From the NCBI RefSeq assembly GCF_009674625.1, contig NZ_WKJQ01000003.1:1-64000 (forward strand): DNA of 64,000 bases. Reading direction: 5' to 3'. The notes under the pieces were generated by a model. The model saw only the letters and a program-made list of their open reading frames with translations, was not told where the DNA came from and ran no database searches. Shown piece after piece: positions 42,057 through 50,651 of the stretch. Position 1 is the stretch's first letter, and each line of letters begins with the position of its first letter. Both the position numbers and the translations under genes were made by a program. The stretch is from Haloferax marinum. Its GTDB lineage: Archaea; Halobacteriota; Halobacteria; Halobacteriales; Haloferacaceae.

Positions 42057-43316
42057 ATGAGTGGGTATGAATACCGAACTCATATGACGCCGAACGAGAC
42101 TGATGGGGGGGGAAGGGACCCGTTGTTCCGCTACGACCAACCCATCTTCGCCAACGAAGATATTCTCAAAATATCACACCTCCCTGGTCCGGATAAGATC
42201 GTCGGCCGCGACGAGCATATGTCGAAAGTAGCACAGGCACTCAACCCCGCTATTTTCGGCCGTGAACCGACACATCTGTTTATCTTTGGCAAAACCGGTT
42301 CGGGGAAGACCCTCAGCGCTCGTCTCGTGAGTGAGCGATTACAGAACGAAGCTCGTCGCGAGGAAGTCAACGTAGAGATTGCAATTATCGACTGCGGTGA
42401 ACAACACACCGAAGCGTCGGTCATCAAAACGCTCGCTTCGCAGGTCAACGACCCGTCGAAGAGTGGCATGTCGATTCCCGAACGTGGGCTTTCGACTGGT
42501 GACTACTACAATCGACTGTGGCAAGTGCTCGACACCTGCTCTGACGTCACCATCGTCATCCTCGACGAGATCGATATGCTTCGAGACGACGAGGTTCTCA
42601 GGAAACTCTCTCGCGCGGGCGAGAATCAGAAGATCGTCGATTCTCGACTCGGGATTATCGGCATTTCGAACAAGATCGACTATCCCGAGGAACTGACTGA
42701 ACGCGTCAAGTCGAGTTTCGCACACGACGAACTCGTCTTCCCATCGTACGACGCGAACCAACTACGGGAAATCCTCGAAAACCGGAAAGACGCCTTCAAG
42801 CCTGGTGTTCTCACCGACGACGTCATCCCACTCGCGAGCGCACTTGCCGCACAAGAACACGGTGACGCCAGAAAGGCCATCGATATTCTTCGAAACGCTG
42901 GTCGGATCGCCCAAAAGGAGGGTGCCGAAACCGTCACCGACGACCACGTGAGAGCCGCGAAAGAAAAGAGCGAAGCCGACCGTTTCAGCGAACTCCTCGA
43001 AGGAACGGCAACACAGTCGAAAGCTGTTCTCTACTCGCTCGTGCTGCAGACTGGTGGGCGAAAAACCGCCGAGGTTACGACGAACAAGATTTACCGACAG
43101 TATCTCACAGTCGCCGACGACCTCGATATGGATCAGCTATCCGAACGTCGGGTTCAAGAACTTCTTCAGGAACTCGACTTCCTCAACGTCATCCAGTCCG
43201 AGGTCCGTGGTCGTGGTCGAGGTCAGGGAGTCCACGGAACTCACCGCTTGCTCGAAGACCCCGACATCGTTAAACGAGTCCTGCTCAGGGATAGTCGAAT
43301 TTCGACTCTCGAATAG
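42057..43316 (+). CDS. Orc1/Cdc6-type replication initiator
   Basis: A 419-aa AAA+ ATPase. Walker A GKTGSGKT is at residues 78-85 and Walker B is in VIVILDEIDML. Sensor and lid segments follow (GIIGISNKIDYPEEL, GDARKAIDILRNAG). The C-terminal winged helix (about 320-410, with GRGRGQGVHGTHRLLEDP) binds origin DNA. ATG 42057 is used; an in-frame ATG at 42084 is also possible, and TTTTATT sits immediately before 42057. The adjacent iterons are its likely binding sites. Haloarchaea carry many orc paralogues, each tied to its own origin. Confidence 0.92.
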   Translation: MSGYEYRTHMTPNETDGGGRDPLFRYDQPIFANEDILKISHLPGPDKIVGRDEHMSKVAQALNPAIFGREPTHLFIFGKTGSGKTLSARLVSERLQNEARREEVNVEIAIIDCGEQHTEASVIKTLASQVNDPSKSGMSIPERGLSTGDYYNRLWQVLDTCSDVTIVILDEIDMLRDDEVLRKLSRAGENQKIVDSRLGIIGISNKIDYPEELTERVKSSFAHDELVFPSYDANQLREILENRKDAFKPGVLTDDVIPLASALAAQEHGDARKAIDILRNAGRIAQKEGAETVTDDHVRAAKEKSEADRFSELLEGTATQSKAVLYSLVLQTGGRKTAEVTTNKIYRQYLTVADDLDMDQLSERRVQELLQELDFLNVIQSEVRGRGRGQGVHGTHRLLEDPDIVKRVLLRDSRISTLE

Positions 43317-44178
43317 CCTCTCTCCTCTCCTCTCCTCTCCTCTCCCACGACTGCTTTCCCAACTTTTACTCACGTGCCTAAACTCATCTTGGAACTCCCA
43401 ACTTCCTAGCTCAAAAATTCGGACGCAATCGATTAGATTATCTGCACAATCTACATACTCTGGAAACTGTGAGTTTTCTTGATTCTCAACACACCGGACT
43501 ATTGGTCAACGCTGAACTCGATTCTCCTGACAACTCCTCTCACATTATCGCATTCCAAATTATCTACATTATTTGCAGTATCTGTCTATTTCGAATAGCC
43601 TGAGTGGTTTAGATATCGGGGGTTTCGAATCTGCAGTACATTCATCCTCTAACTATCCATCGTCTAACTGTTCCCTCACAGGTCCAACTCAATTCAACTA
43701 ATCTTGACCTCCTGGATAATTCACCTAATTCGCTGAACCTGATGGAACCACATGGTGCTGCAGATCGAGATAATTTGAATAACTCGAGTGTTTCCAGCAT
43801 ATGGATTCTCGACCACTCTCAAAACCAGTGTGGCGTTTTGGGAGCGAACTAGAACAAATACGGAGAAATTTCCACATAATCAAGGTAGCTCACACTACTC
43901 GGGTAACTCTAATATCTTAAATAATCTGGAATATTTGAATAATTCACCTTATACAGGTTACCTGCATATCGCGTGTTTTGGTTCTATCAGTCACAACGTG
44001 TGAATCTATATCCGTAACTTGGACCCCGTCTGCCTCTCACGAGGGCCCAAGGTGCTGACTGGCCAGAATGACATCCTCATCTCCCTTCTCACCTTTCCCC
44101 TTACTCAGCTTTCTCGACTTAGCTACCTTACTCACATTATCCACGACACGCACACAATTCGGATAATTTAGATTCTTC
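43317..44178. other. Long AT-rich non-coding region downstream of orc
   Basis: 862 bases. It begins with CTCTC-type pyrimidine repeats (43317-43345), possibly the orc terminator. The rest is AT-rich with scattered GATAAT/ATTATC words (for example near 43436, 43714, 43768, 43924, 44135 and 44162), similar to the repeats at 45490-45715 on the other side of the parA operon. No open frame has haloarchaeal coding character. May be part of a partition or second initiation site. Confidence 0.5.
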
Positions 44179-44559
44179 TCACTCGTCGTCTAACCCTCGT
44201 TGTTCGAGTACTCGTTCGACAATCAGGTCGGGGTGTTCCGAGACGACAGAAAGCGCTGCGTTGTGGAGTTCGCTCTTCTTGATGTTTTTCAGCCCGTGCG
44301 TTCGCGTCAGGTCCCGCTCTACGTCGTACGTAATGATGTCGTCGAATTCAGTTGCAACCTCTTCGAGGACGTAGAGGGCTTTGTGTACTGTCTCGTCGAA
44401 TTCGAAGGCCGGTGCTTCCTGTGGGGCGGCGGTGTCTTCAGTGTCTGACTCGGTGATGGGTTCGTCTACCGGTTCTGCTGTGGGTTCTGAATCGGGACTA
44501 GAGTCTGCCTGCGTGCTGTCGTCCATCGCGGCATCGAGGTCTCCGAACGGGTCGCTCAT
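44179..44559 (-). CDS. Small acidic partner of ParA
   Basis: A 126-aa protein with a disordered acidic N-terminal third (SDPFGDLDAAMDDSTQADSS) and a C-terminal helical domain (FDETVHKALYVLEEVATEFDDIITYDVERDL ending in VERVLEQRGL). ATG 44559 overlaps the parA stop by ATGA. By position it should be the DNA-binding or adaptor component of the partition system, although no known ParB motif is visible. Confidence 0.75.
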   Translation of the reverse strand: MSDPFGDLDAAMDDSTQADSSPDSEPTAEPVDEPITESDTEDTAAPQEAPAFEFDETVHKALYVLEEVATEFDDIITYDVERDLTRTHGLKNIKKSELHNAALSVVSEHPDLIVERVLEQRGLDDE

Positions 44560-45419
44560 CGGTCGACCTCCCCTGTTTCGACGATTTCCGCCAGTTCGTC
44601 GTAGCATTCGAGCTGGTCGCAGGAACTATCGTAGTCTCGAAGAGGCATGTGTTCACGAATCGAGTCGTCGATAGCAGAGCGATGACGAATACCTGGTTTC
44701 GGGAGGTCGTCGTCCCACGTTCCGGCGTCTACTTCTTCGAAGAACGTCGGGTCTACGTAACCGAAGTTCGGGATCTTCGAGGCGATATTCTGTTTCGATA
44801 CGAGGTCTTCGATGAGTCGTCGTGTCGGCCGCTCGTGGTCGAGTCGGTCTCTGAGGTCCGTCGGGACGACTGCGAGAATATCGAGTTCGAAGTGCTCACG
44901 AGCGGGCTGAATCAACCGTTTGACTGTCTTTTCGAGTCCCGAGAGCGCCCCCGACTCTGGACGCATAGGCAACACCAAATTTTGTGTCGCATACAGGGCG
45001 TTGTCGTTCAGTTTCCCACGTGCTGCGGGGCAGTCGACGACTACGTAGTCGTATTCGTCCCCCAGCAACGGGTCGACGACTCGTTGTTTGAGTCGCGCAG
45101 ACCCCATCATCACGCCACCGAGGTCGGACTCGACTTGCTCGATGCGGTCGTTCGACGGCAATAGGTCGATTTCGAAGTCGGTGTCTAAGATGAGTTCTTG
45201 TGGTTCGAGTTCGGCGTCGTCGAGGAGGACGTCACCGAGGTGGGCTTCTGAGTAGAACTCCTCACCGTAACCGAGCCCCGTCGTCGTGTGACCGTTCGGG
45301 TCCAAGTCGATGAGGAGGACATCGTTGTCTCGGTGTGCGAGCTCGCGCGCGAGGTTGATCGACGTCGTTGATTTACCGATACCGCCTTTCAGGAGACAGA
45401 CACTGACTGCGCGTGACAT
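44556..45419 (-). CDS. parA: ParA-family partition ATPase
   Basis: A 287-aa protein with deviant Walker A KGGIGKST (residues 11-18, signature Lys at 11), LLIDLDPNGHTTTGLG as the Walker A' / switch region, and YVVVDCPAARGKLNDNAL as Walker B. ParA proteins bind DNA non-specifically with ATP and move replicons to daughter cells. It is coupled to a small downstream gene, lies 1.2 kb from orc and is bordered on both sides by AT-rich repeats. Confidence 0.9.
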   Translation of the reverse strand: MSRAVSVCLLKGGIGKSTTSINLARELAHRDNDVLLIDLDPNGHTTTGLGYGEEFYSEAHLGDVLLDDAELEPQELILDTDFEIDLLPSNDRIEQVESDLGGVMMGSARLKQRVVDPLLGDEYDYVVVDCPAARGKLNDNALYATQNLVLPMRPESGALSGLEKTVKRLIQPAREHFELDILAVVPTDLRDRLDHERPTRRLIEDLVSKQNIASKIPNFGYVDPTFFEEVDAGTWDDDLPKPGIRHRSAIDDSIREHMPLRDYDSSCDQLECYDELAEIVETGEVDR

Positions 45420-45459
45420 GGTGAGTGGACGTTGTATCGCATCGTGTGATTATCGCCAT

Positions 45460-45720
45460 TCTTGAAATAATTATGGTTATTTTGGATTGGTGGATAATCA
45501 AAATAATCTGAATAATCTCGTATTGGTGATTCGACAACAGTTTCGAAATCTCCGTCATTAGGGGTTAATACGCTGGTTTGGTTCTGAGACTGGCTGAAGA
45601 GCCAATCTAAATAATCTGAATTGTTTGGATAATCTTGTCTTCAATTAGTCGCAGGTGTGCCCGATATCTTGGTTCTTTGTGTAATGTGGATAATCTGGAT
45701 AACACAGATAATCTAACGGA
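45460..45720 (-). repeat. GGATAATC-type repeat cluster upstream of parA
   Basis: At least eight short copies of a GATAATC/AATAATCTG word. Clusters are TGGATAATCAAAATAATCTG (45491-45510) plus AATAATCTC, AAATAATCTG with TTTGGATAATC (about 45609-45635), and GTGGATAATCTGGATAAC then CAGATAATCT (45686-45714), where units are about 9-10 bp apart. The same words appear downstream of the operon. Spacing near one helical turn fits a centromere-like array bound by the ParA partner, which is inference. Confidence 0.55.
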
Positions 45721-45851
45721 CACGACTTACGTGTACTCTCAGTGATGTGGTACCTAGCCGTGTCGTGGTGGTAGTAGTAGGACGTCGACCGATTGTACCT
45801 GACTTGAGATATTCAATATGATTTAAGCCTCTGTTCTCCATACTCGAGGTA

Positions 45852-46343
45852 GTGACTGATATTTCAGACTCTCTACGGCTCTTGTTCGAGACGTCTATCG
45901 AGCGCGACGGCAACCGCTACGTGGTTCCGATTCCGAAAGAACTCGTCGAGAACGGGTCGTTTTCCACGGCCGAGACCTACCGGATTGCGTTGTTGACGGC
46001 GGCGGCCTCCTCCGAGGCCACCTCTAACACCGAATCGGTCGACGATTCGGCTGAGACGAACACGACACGGTCAGAAAAGGAGTGGGACCAAGCAGAATCG
46101 ACTTCGAACCGGTCGAGCACGCAGAGTGGGGAAACGCGGAGTCCCCCAGTCGAAGAAGGTGACCTTAGAACGGTCACCATCGACACGCTCGGAGACCAGG
46201 GCGACGGTATCGCGAAAGTCGAACGCGGTTTCGTTATCATCGTCCCGGATGCCCACCCTGGTGACCAAGTCGAAGTCGAGGTCACCGACGTCAAACAGAC
46301 GGTTGCATTTGCAGAGATGACTGGCGAACCGACAGTTCGCTAA
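45852..46343 (+). CDS. TRAM-domain protein
   Basis: 163 aa from a GTG start. The N-terminal 50 residues (SLRLLFETSIERDGNRYVVPIPKELV) resemble a small haloarchaeal domain, and a polar Ser/Glu/Thr linker follows. The C-terminal TRAM domain (about 105-160) has DTLGDQGDGIAKVERGFVIIVPDAHPGDQVEV. TRAM domains bind RNA and in archaea often act as RNA chaperones. It stands just outside the partition region. Confidence 0.8.
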   Translation: MTDISDSLRLLFETSIERDGNRYVVPIPKELVENGSFSTAETYRIALLTAAASSEATSNTESVDDSAETNTTRSEKEWDQAESTSNRSSTQSGETRSPPVEEGDLRTVTIDTLGDQGDGIAKVERGFVIIVPDAHPGDQVEVEVTDVKQTVAFAEMTGEPTVR

Positions 46344-46412
46344 CGTCGAGCCCCAGTACACGAATCGAGACAGAGCCAGCGGACCGAAGCAGACACTTTT
46401 GAAAATTTGACA

Positions 46413-47336
46413 GTGCCTCCTCACGAAAACGACGGATATCTACGTCTGTTCGATACCGACACGCTCACGTTTGGGACTGGTTTCCCGCTCACGAACCGAA
46501 ACGAGTCGATGCCTGACGCCGCCGAGGAACGCCGGTTAGCCAAACACGCAGAATCTGTCGGGTTCGACGCACTTTGGACGCGTGACGTGCCGACGTACTG
46601 GCCATCCTTTGGCGACGCGGGCCAAACGTTCGACGTCTGGCCGTGGCTCACACACGTCGCGTCGGTCACAGACGAGATCACGTTGGGAACGGCGAGTGTC
46701 GTCCTTCCACTTCGTCATCCACTTCACGTCGCGAAGGCGGCGGCTTCGGTCGACCAACTCTCAGACGGGAGGCTCGTCTTGGGTGTGGCATCTGGGGACC
46801 GCGACCCAGAGTTTCCTGCTTTCGGTGTCGACCCGAACGACCGTGGAATGCTGTTCCGTGAGAGCGTCGAGTTGCTGCGGACAGTGTGGCAAGAGGAGTT
46901 CCCAACAGTCGAATCGTCGTGGGGAACACTCGATGGTGAGGTGAATCTCGTTCCGAAGCCGACGACCGAAACGCTACCACTGCTCCCGACAGGTTACTCC
47001 CGCCAGTCGATGGAGTGGATAGCCGAACACGGTGATGGTTGGTTGTTCTATCAGCTTCCGCAGAGTACGCTACAGAGCTACCTCGAAGATTGGCGTGAGG
47101 TGGCGGGGGAGACACCGTTTTCGATGGCGGTTCAGGTCGAACTTGCAGACGATCCACGAGCAGGTCCTGAACACGTTCACCAAGGATTTCGGGCTGGAAC
47201 CGAGTGGTTCCGCGAGTACTTCACCGACCTCGACGAACTCGGAGTCGACCACGTCATCGTTGGCCTCCGTGGCGACGACCCTGAGAGTTCACTGTCGACG
47301 TTTTCGGACGAAGTTATCGAACCGATTCGAGAGTAG
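46413..47336 (+). CDS. Luciferase-like (LLM class) flavin oxidoreductase
   Basis: About 307 aa with a bacterial-luciferase TIM barrel: FGTGFPLTNRN at the start, HAESVGFDALWTRDVP, ITLGTASVVLPLRHPLHVAKAAASVDQLSDGRLVLGVASGD in the middle and GYSRQSMEWIAEHGDGWL. It uses reduced flavin, FMN or F420, for an unidentified substrate; the pattern is that of the BA3436-type subgroup. A GTG at 46413 and a TTG at 46407 are both possible starts; an ATG at 46510 would remove the first strand. Confidence 0.85.
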   Translation: MPPHENDGYLRLFDTDTLTFGTGFPLTNRNESMPDAAEERRLAKHAESVGFDALWTRDVPTYWPSFGDAGQTFDVWPWLTHVASVTDEITLGTASVVLPLRHPLHVAKAAASVDQLSDGRLVLGVASGDRDPEFPAFGVDPNDRGMLFRESVELLRTVWQEEFPTVESSWGTLDGEVNLVPKPTTETLPLLPTGYSRQSMEWIAEHGDGWLFYQLPQSTLQSYLEDWREVAGETPFSMAVQVELADDPRAGPEHVHQGFRAGTEWFREYFTDLDELGVDHVIVGLRGDDPESSLSTFSDEVIEPIRE

Positions 47337-47513
47337 ACTGTAGGCTCATGAGACAGTGGCTCTGTCGAAGTCCTCTGAGTTTGGTAGGTGTGGCGTGACA
47401 CAGACAGAGATGTATGCAGCAAGAACTCTCCGAGTAGTTGTGCTGACCGGTCAGAGTTCAACGCAAGACCGTCCGAACGCTTATTTGTAGACGTCGACTC
47501 AATTCTGGTAGAG

Positions 47514-47774
47514 ATGGCCAGCACGACTCGTGACAACCGTAACGGCGGCGTCGAGTTCATCCACGAGGATGATGGACGAGTCACCGCAAAGGACATCGAG
47601 ACGGGTGTCGCTTCTTTCGGCGACGACCGCGCGGAGGCACTGCGGATGCTCGCTGACGCACTCGATGCCTACCACGGGAAAGGAGAACCTGTCGAAGACG
47701 ACGAGCTGGCCGCAGAACTCGGTCTCGACGAAGACGAAATCGGAAGCGAAGGCCGCCCGCCGTGGGACGAGTAA
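47514..47774 (+). CDS. hicB: HicB-family antitoxin
   Basis: 86 aa. GVEFIHEDDGRVTAKDIETGVASFGDDRAEALRMLADAL is the partial RNase-H-like HicB fold with an acidic tail. HicB binds and blocks the HicA RNase and represses its own operon. CTTATTTG at 47480-47487 is a likely TATA box. The hicA reading frame begins one base after the stop, but it is broken. Confidence 0.85.
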   Translation: MASTTRDNRNGGVEFIHEDDGRVTAKDIETGVASFGDDRAEALRMLADALDAYHGKGEPVEDDELAAELGLDEDEIGSEGRPPWDE

Positions 47775-47775
47775 C

Positions 47776-48021
47776 GTGAACAGGACGACGTTTACAGGCC
47801 GGGAAGTCGCGAAGGTGCTGATGAAATTTGGTTACGAGCCGAAGTCACGGACCGGGAGTCACCTCACGCTGGAGTACGTCAATCCCGACACTGGCGAGGT
47901 TTGACGACCGACTGTTCCACCTCACGGCGAGATTCCTCGTGGAACACTCGGGAGTATCGCCGAGCAGTGTGGTGCAGACGATTTCCACTCGTTCTGTGAG
48001 TGGATTGACGACCACTGTTAG
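47776..48021 (+). pseudogene. hicA: hicA toxin interrupted by an in-frame TGA
   Basis: From GTG 47776 the frame encodes a HicA double-stranded-RNA-binding-like fold (FTGREVAKVLMKFGYEP, then GSHLTLEY with active-site His29). At codon 43 (47902-47904) a TGA occurs after NPDTGEV. The same frame then continues without further stop as RPTVPPHGEIPRGTLGSIAEQCGADDF and ends at TAG 48019-48021, exactly 81 codons as in intact HicA. A single C-to-T change (CGA Arg to TGA) explains it. The toxin is probably dead unless the stop is read through. Confidence 0.85.
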
Positions 48022-48087
48022 GATTCGCTGCGTAGGCTGTGGCGTTGCTGGTGCAAATCACCACCTGAATTGGCTTTCATGTCAAAT

Positions 48088-48096
48088 ATTTATATC
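48088..48096 (+). promoter_or_regulatory. TATA box
   Basis: ATTTATATC, about 28-35 bases before the GTG at 48124, in a short AT-rich patch. It gives the following gene its own promoter. Confidence 0.55.
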
Positions 48097-48123
48097 TGGT
48101 CAGACTGAGAAGTATGTTCATTA

Positions 48124-48972
48124 GTGAAACTCAACGAAACAGAACTCCGAGAACGTCGGGAGAGGTATGTTTGGAGCAGGCAAGCGTCACTCCGAGGTAT
48201 CCAACGACTAATTGATAATAGCCGCGTACCGGTTTCTGGCTACGGCTCGCTGCATACTGATGCGTGGGGGTTAGGTAGCACAGACCTGCTACTCGGTGAT
48301 GTCAACGTCGCTCGCCAGTGGTTCGCTGAGAGTGCATTGGCCGAAGCGATACGATGTTTACTCGTCCGTCAACACAGAGATTCAGTCGATAACGACTACT
48401 GGTCTAATCAGCCTATTGCCGCCGAACACGCGCTCCGAGACGCGCTACTCTCGGCCGACCCACGAGTTGCCGGTGCCGCCGTTGACGAGATACTTGCACT
48501 CGACGAGTCGTACCTCGACGACTATCCCGACATGACGACTCGGTACTACCACCTCACCGGTCTCGCCCACTCGTTACGCGAGGATACAGCCCAAGCTCGC
48601 ACCGCGCTCGCAAGCCTCCGTGACTCGGTGGAGAAAGACGACCAGTACCTTGGTACCTACTTTGCCGAAGCGTTCGCCGACGCCCTCGAAGGGTTCATCG
48701 ACCACGACGAGCAACTCGTTCAGCACGCACTCGATTCGCTCACAGCCTATCACGAGGATGTTCGAGGCGGCGGCGACGCAACGAAAGAACTCTTCGACCA
48801 CTACACGGGCGCATACCTATTGCTCGCCCGCCATCGAGGGATGAACGTTCGCATCGAAAGCGAGTACGTGCCAGCAGAACGCCACGATATCGAATGGGGG
48901 TCAGTCGAACTCCCCGAGGATACACCAGATGCCTTGCGAGACCTGTACGAGAATGCCGTACCAGTAGCGTAG
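48124..48972 (+). CDS. Immunity-49-like protein
   Basis: A 282-aa all-helical protein starting at GTG. The order of helices and the C-terminal YLLLARHRGMNVRIESEYVP block resemble the Imm49 family of polymorphic-toxin immunity proteins, often found without a toxin. Middle repeats (TRYYHLTGLAHSLREDTAQARTALASL, YFAEAFADALEGFIDHDEQLVQHAL) look TPR-like. No toxin gene is adjacent apart from the broken hicA. Identification rests on pattern only. Confidence 0.6.
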   Translation: MKLNETELRERRERYVWSRQASLRGIQRLIDNSRVPVSGYGSLHTDAWGLGSTDLLLGDVNVARQWFAESALAEAIRCLLVRQHRDSVDNDYWSNQPIAAEHALRDALLSADPRVAGAAVDEILALDESYLDDYPDMTTRYYHLTGLAHSLREDTAQARTALASLRDSVEKDDQYLGTYFAEAFADALEGFIDHDEQLVQHALDSLTAYHEDVRGGGDATKELFDHYTGAYLLLARHRGMNVRIESEYVPAERHDIEWGSVELPEDTPDALRDLYENAVPVA

Positions 48973-49124
48973 CAACGGACTGGACGAGAGTCGTCAGGTT
49001 TGGTAGCTAAGCAGGTGTGGCTTTCGGCGTGGTCACGCCAATTGGTTGTGACCGACTCGCGCGCTATATTCAGCACGGTTTCAGCACCCTATCAGCGATT
49101 GAGGGTTTCAACAGAGCCCGACAC

Positions 49125-50651
49125 TTACGGTTGCTGGTCTTCGAACGGAGACTTAGCATGCTCGGGGACAGCGTCCGGCCGGGTGACGATGTTCTCACGA
49201 CCGATATTGATCTTCTGGACCTCACCTTCGTCGGCCATTCGTGAGAGGACACGGCTCACCTTCGACTTCGACCATCCTGTCCCTTCGACGATAGCCGACT
49301 GGCGGAGTTGTCCGTCGTGTTGGTCGAGCAGTTTGAAGACGCGTGCTTCGTCACTCAGTGGTTGCTCGTTTACTCGCTGTGTACCACTCGCTCCAATCCG
49401 AGCCGATTGTGTGGCTCTGGCGTCTCCATCGGCCCCATCACGTGTCCGAACACTTGCCATACTATCCGGGAGGTGTATCTTTCCGGTCGCTACAGCGATT
49501 CCGCCACCGACGATTGCGAAGAGGCTGATGACGAGGAGTACCATCGTCGGCTGCACGCCGACACCGAGGGGGTTGATGTTCGACCCAGGCGCACTGTTCG
49601 GGTCAGTACCATCTTCGATTTCGGTTCCATCACCGACTCCGTCACCGTCGGTGTCTCCTTGGTTCGGGTTCGTGTTGGTCACCGTTACCTCTCGGCCATC
49701 TTCGAGGCCGTCACCGTCGGTATCGATTTCGGTGGGGTTCGTTTCGAACCGGTTGAGTTCTTCACTATCACTCAGCCCATCACCGTCGGTGTCTGTCGCG
49801 GTCGGACTGGTCTCGTGGATGTTGACTTCTGGACCGTCTTCGAGTCCGTCTTCGTCCGTGTCAGCACTGGTCGGATTCGTCTGATACTTTTGGACTTCCT
49901 CACTGTCGATGAGGCCGTCTCCGTCGGTGTCACCTGTCGTTGGGTCGCTGGCATACGTCGTCACTTCGACGCCGTCTTCGAGGCCATCGCCGTCGGTGTC
50001 GACTTCGTTCGGGTTGCTCCCGTGTTCGTTCACTTCGACCCCGTCGCTCAGTTCGTCTCCGTCGGTGTCTGTACTCGTTGGGTCTGTCTCGTACCGGTTC
50101 ACTTCGGCTCCATCGTTGAGTCCATCCGTGTCAGTGTCTGCAACTCGGATGCTCGTTCCACGTTCCAGTTCACGCTGGTTTCCGAGTGAATCGCCGTCGG
50201 CATCGCCTTCGGCGGGGAAGACGATGAGTGGGTGACTCGCCTCTGCGAGCGTTTCGCCATCGAACGAATTGTGGACTTCTGCCACCAGAACCTGTTCGCC
50301 AGTAGTGTTCATCGGCCACTCGTCGACATCGATGGTCACGCGCTGTTCGCTCCCTGTGGCCTCGATCTGCTGACAGTCGATCGAGGTCGTAGAGTCACCA
50401 CGCTCGGTGTGGACACAGACGTCGTACGTTCCTGGATCGGCCACCATCACGACAGAGATGCTCGATGGTTGCCACCCGGTGACGTACGTTCGACCGTCTT
50501 CTACCGCGACGACACCGGGTCCAGAGTGCTCGAGCGCGCGTACTTGGACGTTGCTCGCGGTCTGAGACGCGACCGGGGCAACGCCTGCGGTGAGGAGGAG
50601 GAGAACGACCAAGATGGCGTATCCAGACCACGAAGCGCTTCGAAGTGGCAT
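49125..50651 (-). CDS. Membrane-spanning protein with calcium-binding repeats outside and a winged helix inside
   Basis: 508 aa. Residues 1-29 are a signal peptide ending VASQ. About 30-145 is a beta-rich domain with two Cys. About 150-355 contains roughly nine thrombospondin type-3-like repeats (DTDGDGLxDGxEV every 18-24 residues), which bind Ca2+. A membrane helix lies at about 369-390 (TMVLLVISLFAIVGGG). The cytoplasmic part ends in a winged helix (about 432-492: EARVFKLLDQHDGQLRQSAIVEGTGWSKSKVSRVLSRMADEGEVQKI). This is a one-piece design for a surface sensor that acts on DNA. An AT-rich element about 40 bases upstream on the minus strand (AATATTATACACCC) is the likely promoter. Confidence 0.85.
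   Translation of the reverse strand: MPLRSASWSGYAILVVLLLLTAGVAPVASQTASNVQVRALEHSGPGVVAVEDGRTYVTGWQPSSISVVMVADPGTYDVCVHTERGDSTTSIDCQQIEATGSEQRVTIDVDEWPMNTTGEQVLVAEVHNSFDGETLAEASHPLIVFPAEGDADGDSLGNQRELERGTSIRVADTDTDGLNDGAEVNRYETDPTSTDTDGDELSDGVEVNEHGSNPNEVDTDGDGLEDGVEVTTYASDPTTGDTDGDGLIDSEEVQKYQTNPTSADTDEDGLEDGPEVNIHETSPTATDTDGDGLSDSEELNRFETNPTEIDTDGDGLEDGREVTVTNTNPNQGDTDGDGVGDGTEIEDGTDPNSAPGSNINPLGVGVQPTMVLLVISLFAIVGGGIAVATGKIHLPDSMASVRTRDGADGDARATQSARIGASGTQRVNEQPLSDEARVFKLLDQHDGQLRQSAIVEGTGWSKSKVSRVLSRMADEGEVQKINIGRENIVTRPDAVPEHAKSPFEDQQP

Noticed and set aside
48124..48972. HEPN or other RNase reading of the gene after hicA
   Set aside because: No RxxxxH motif in a suitable helical context; the overall pattern fits an Imm49-type helical protein better.
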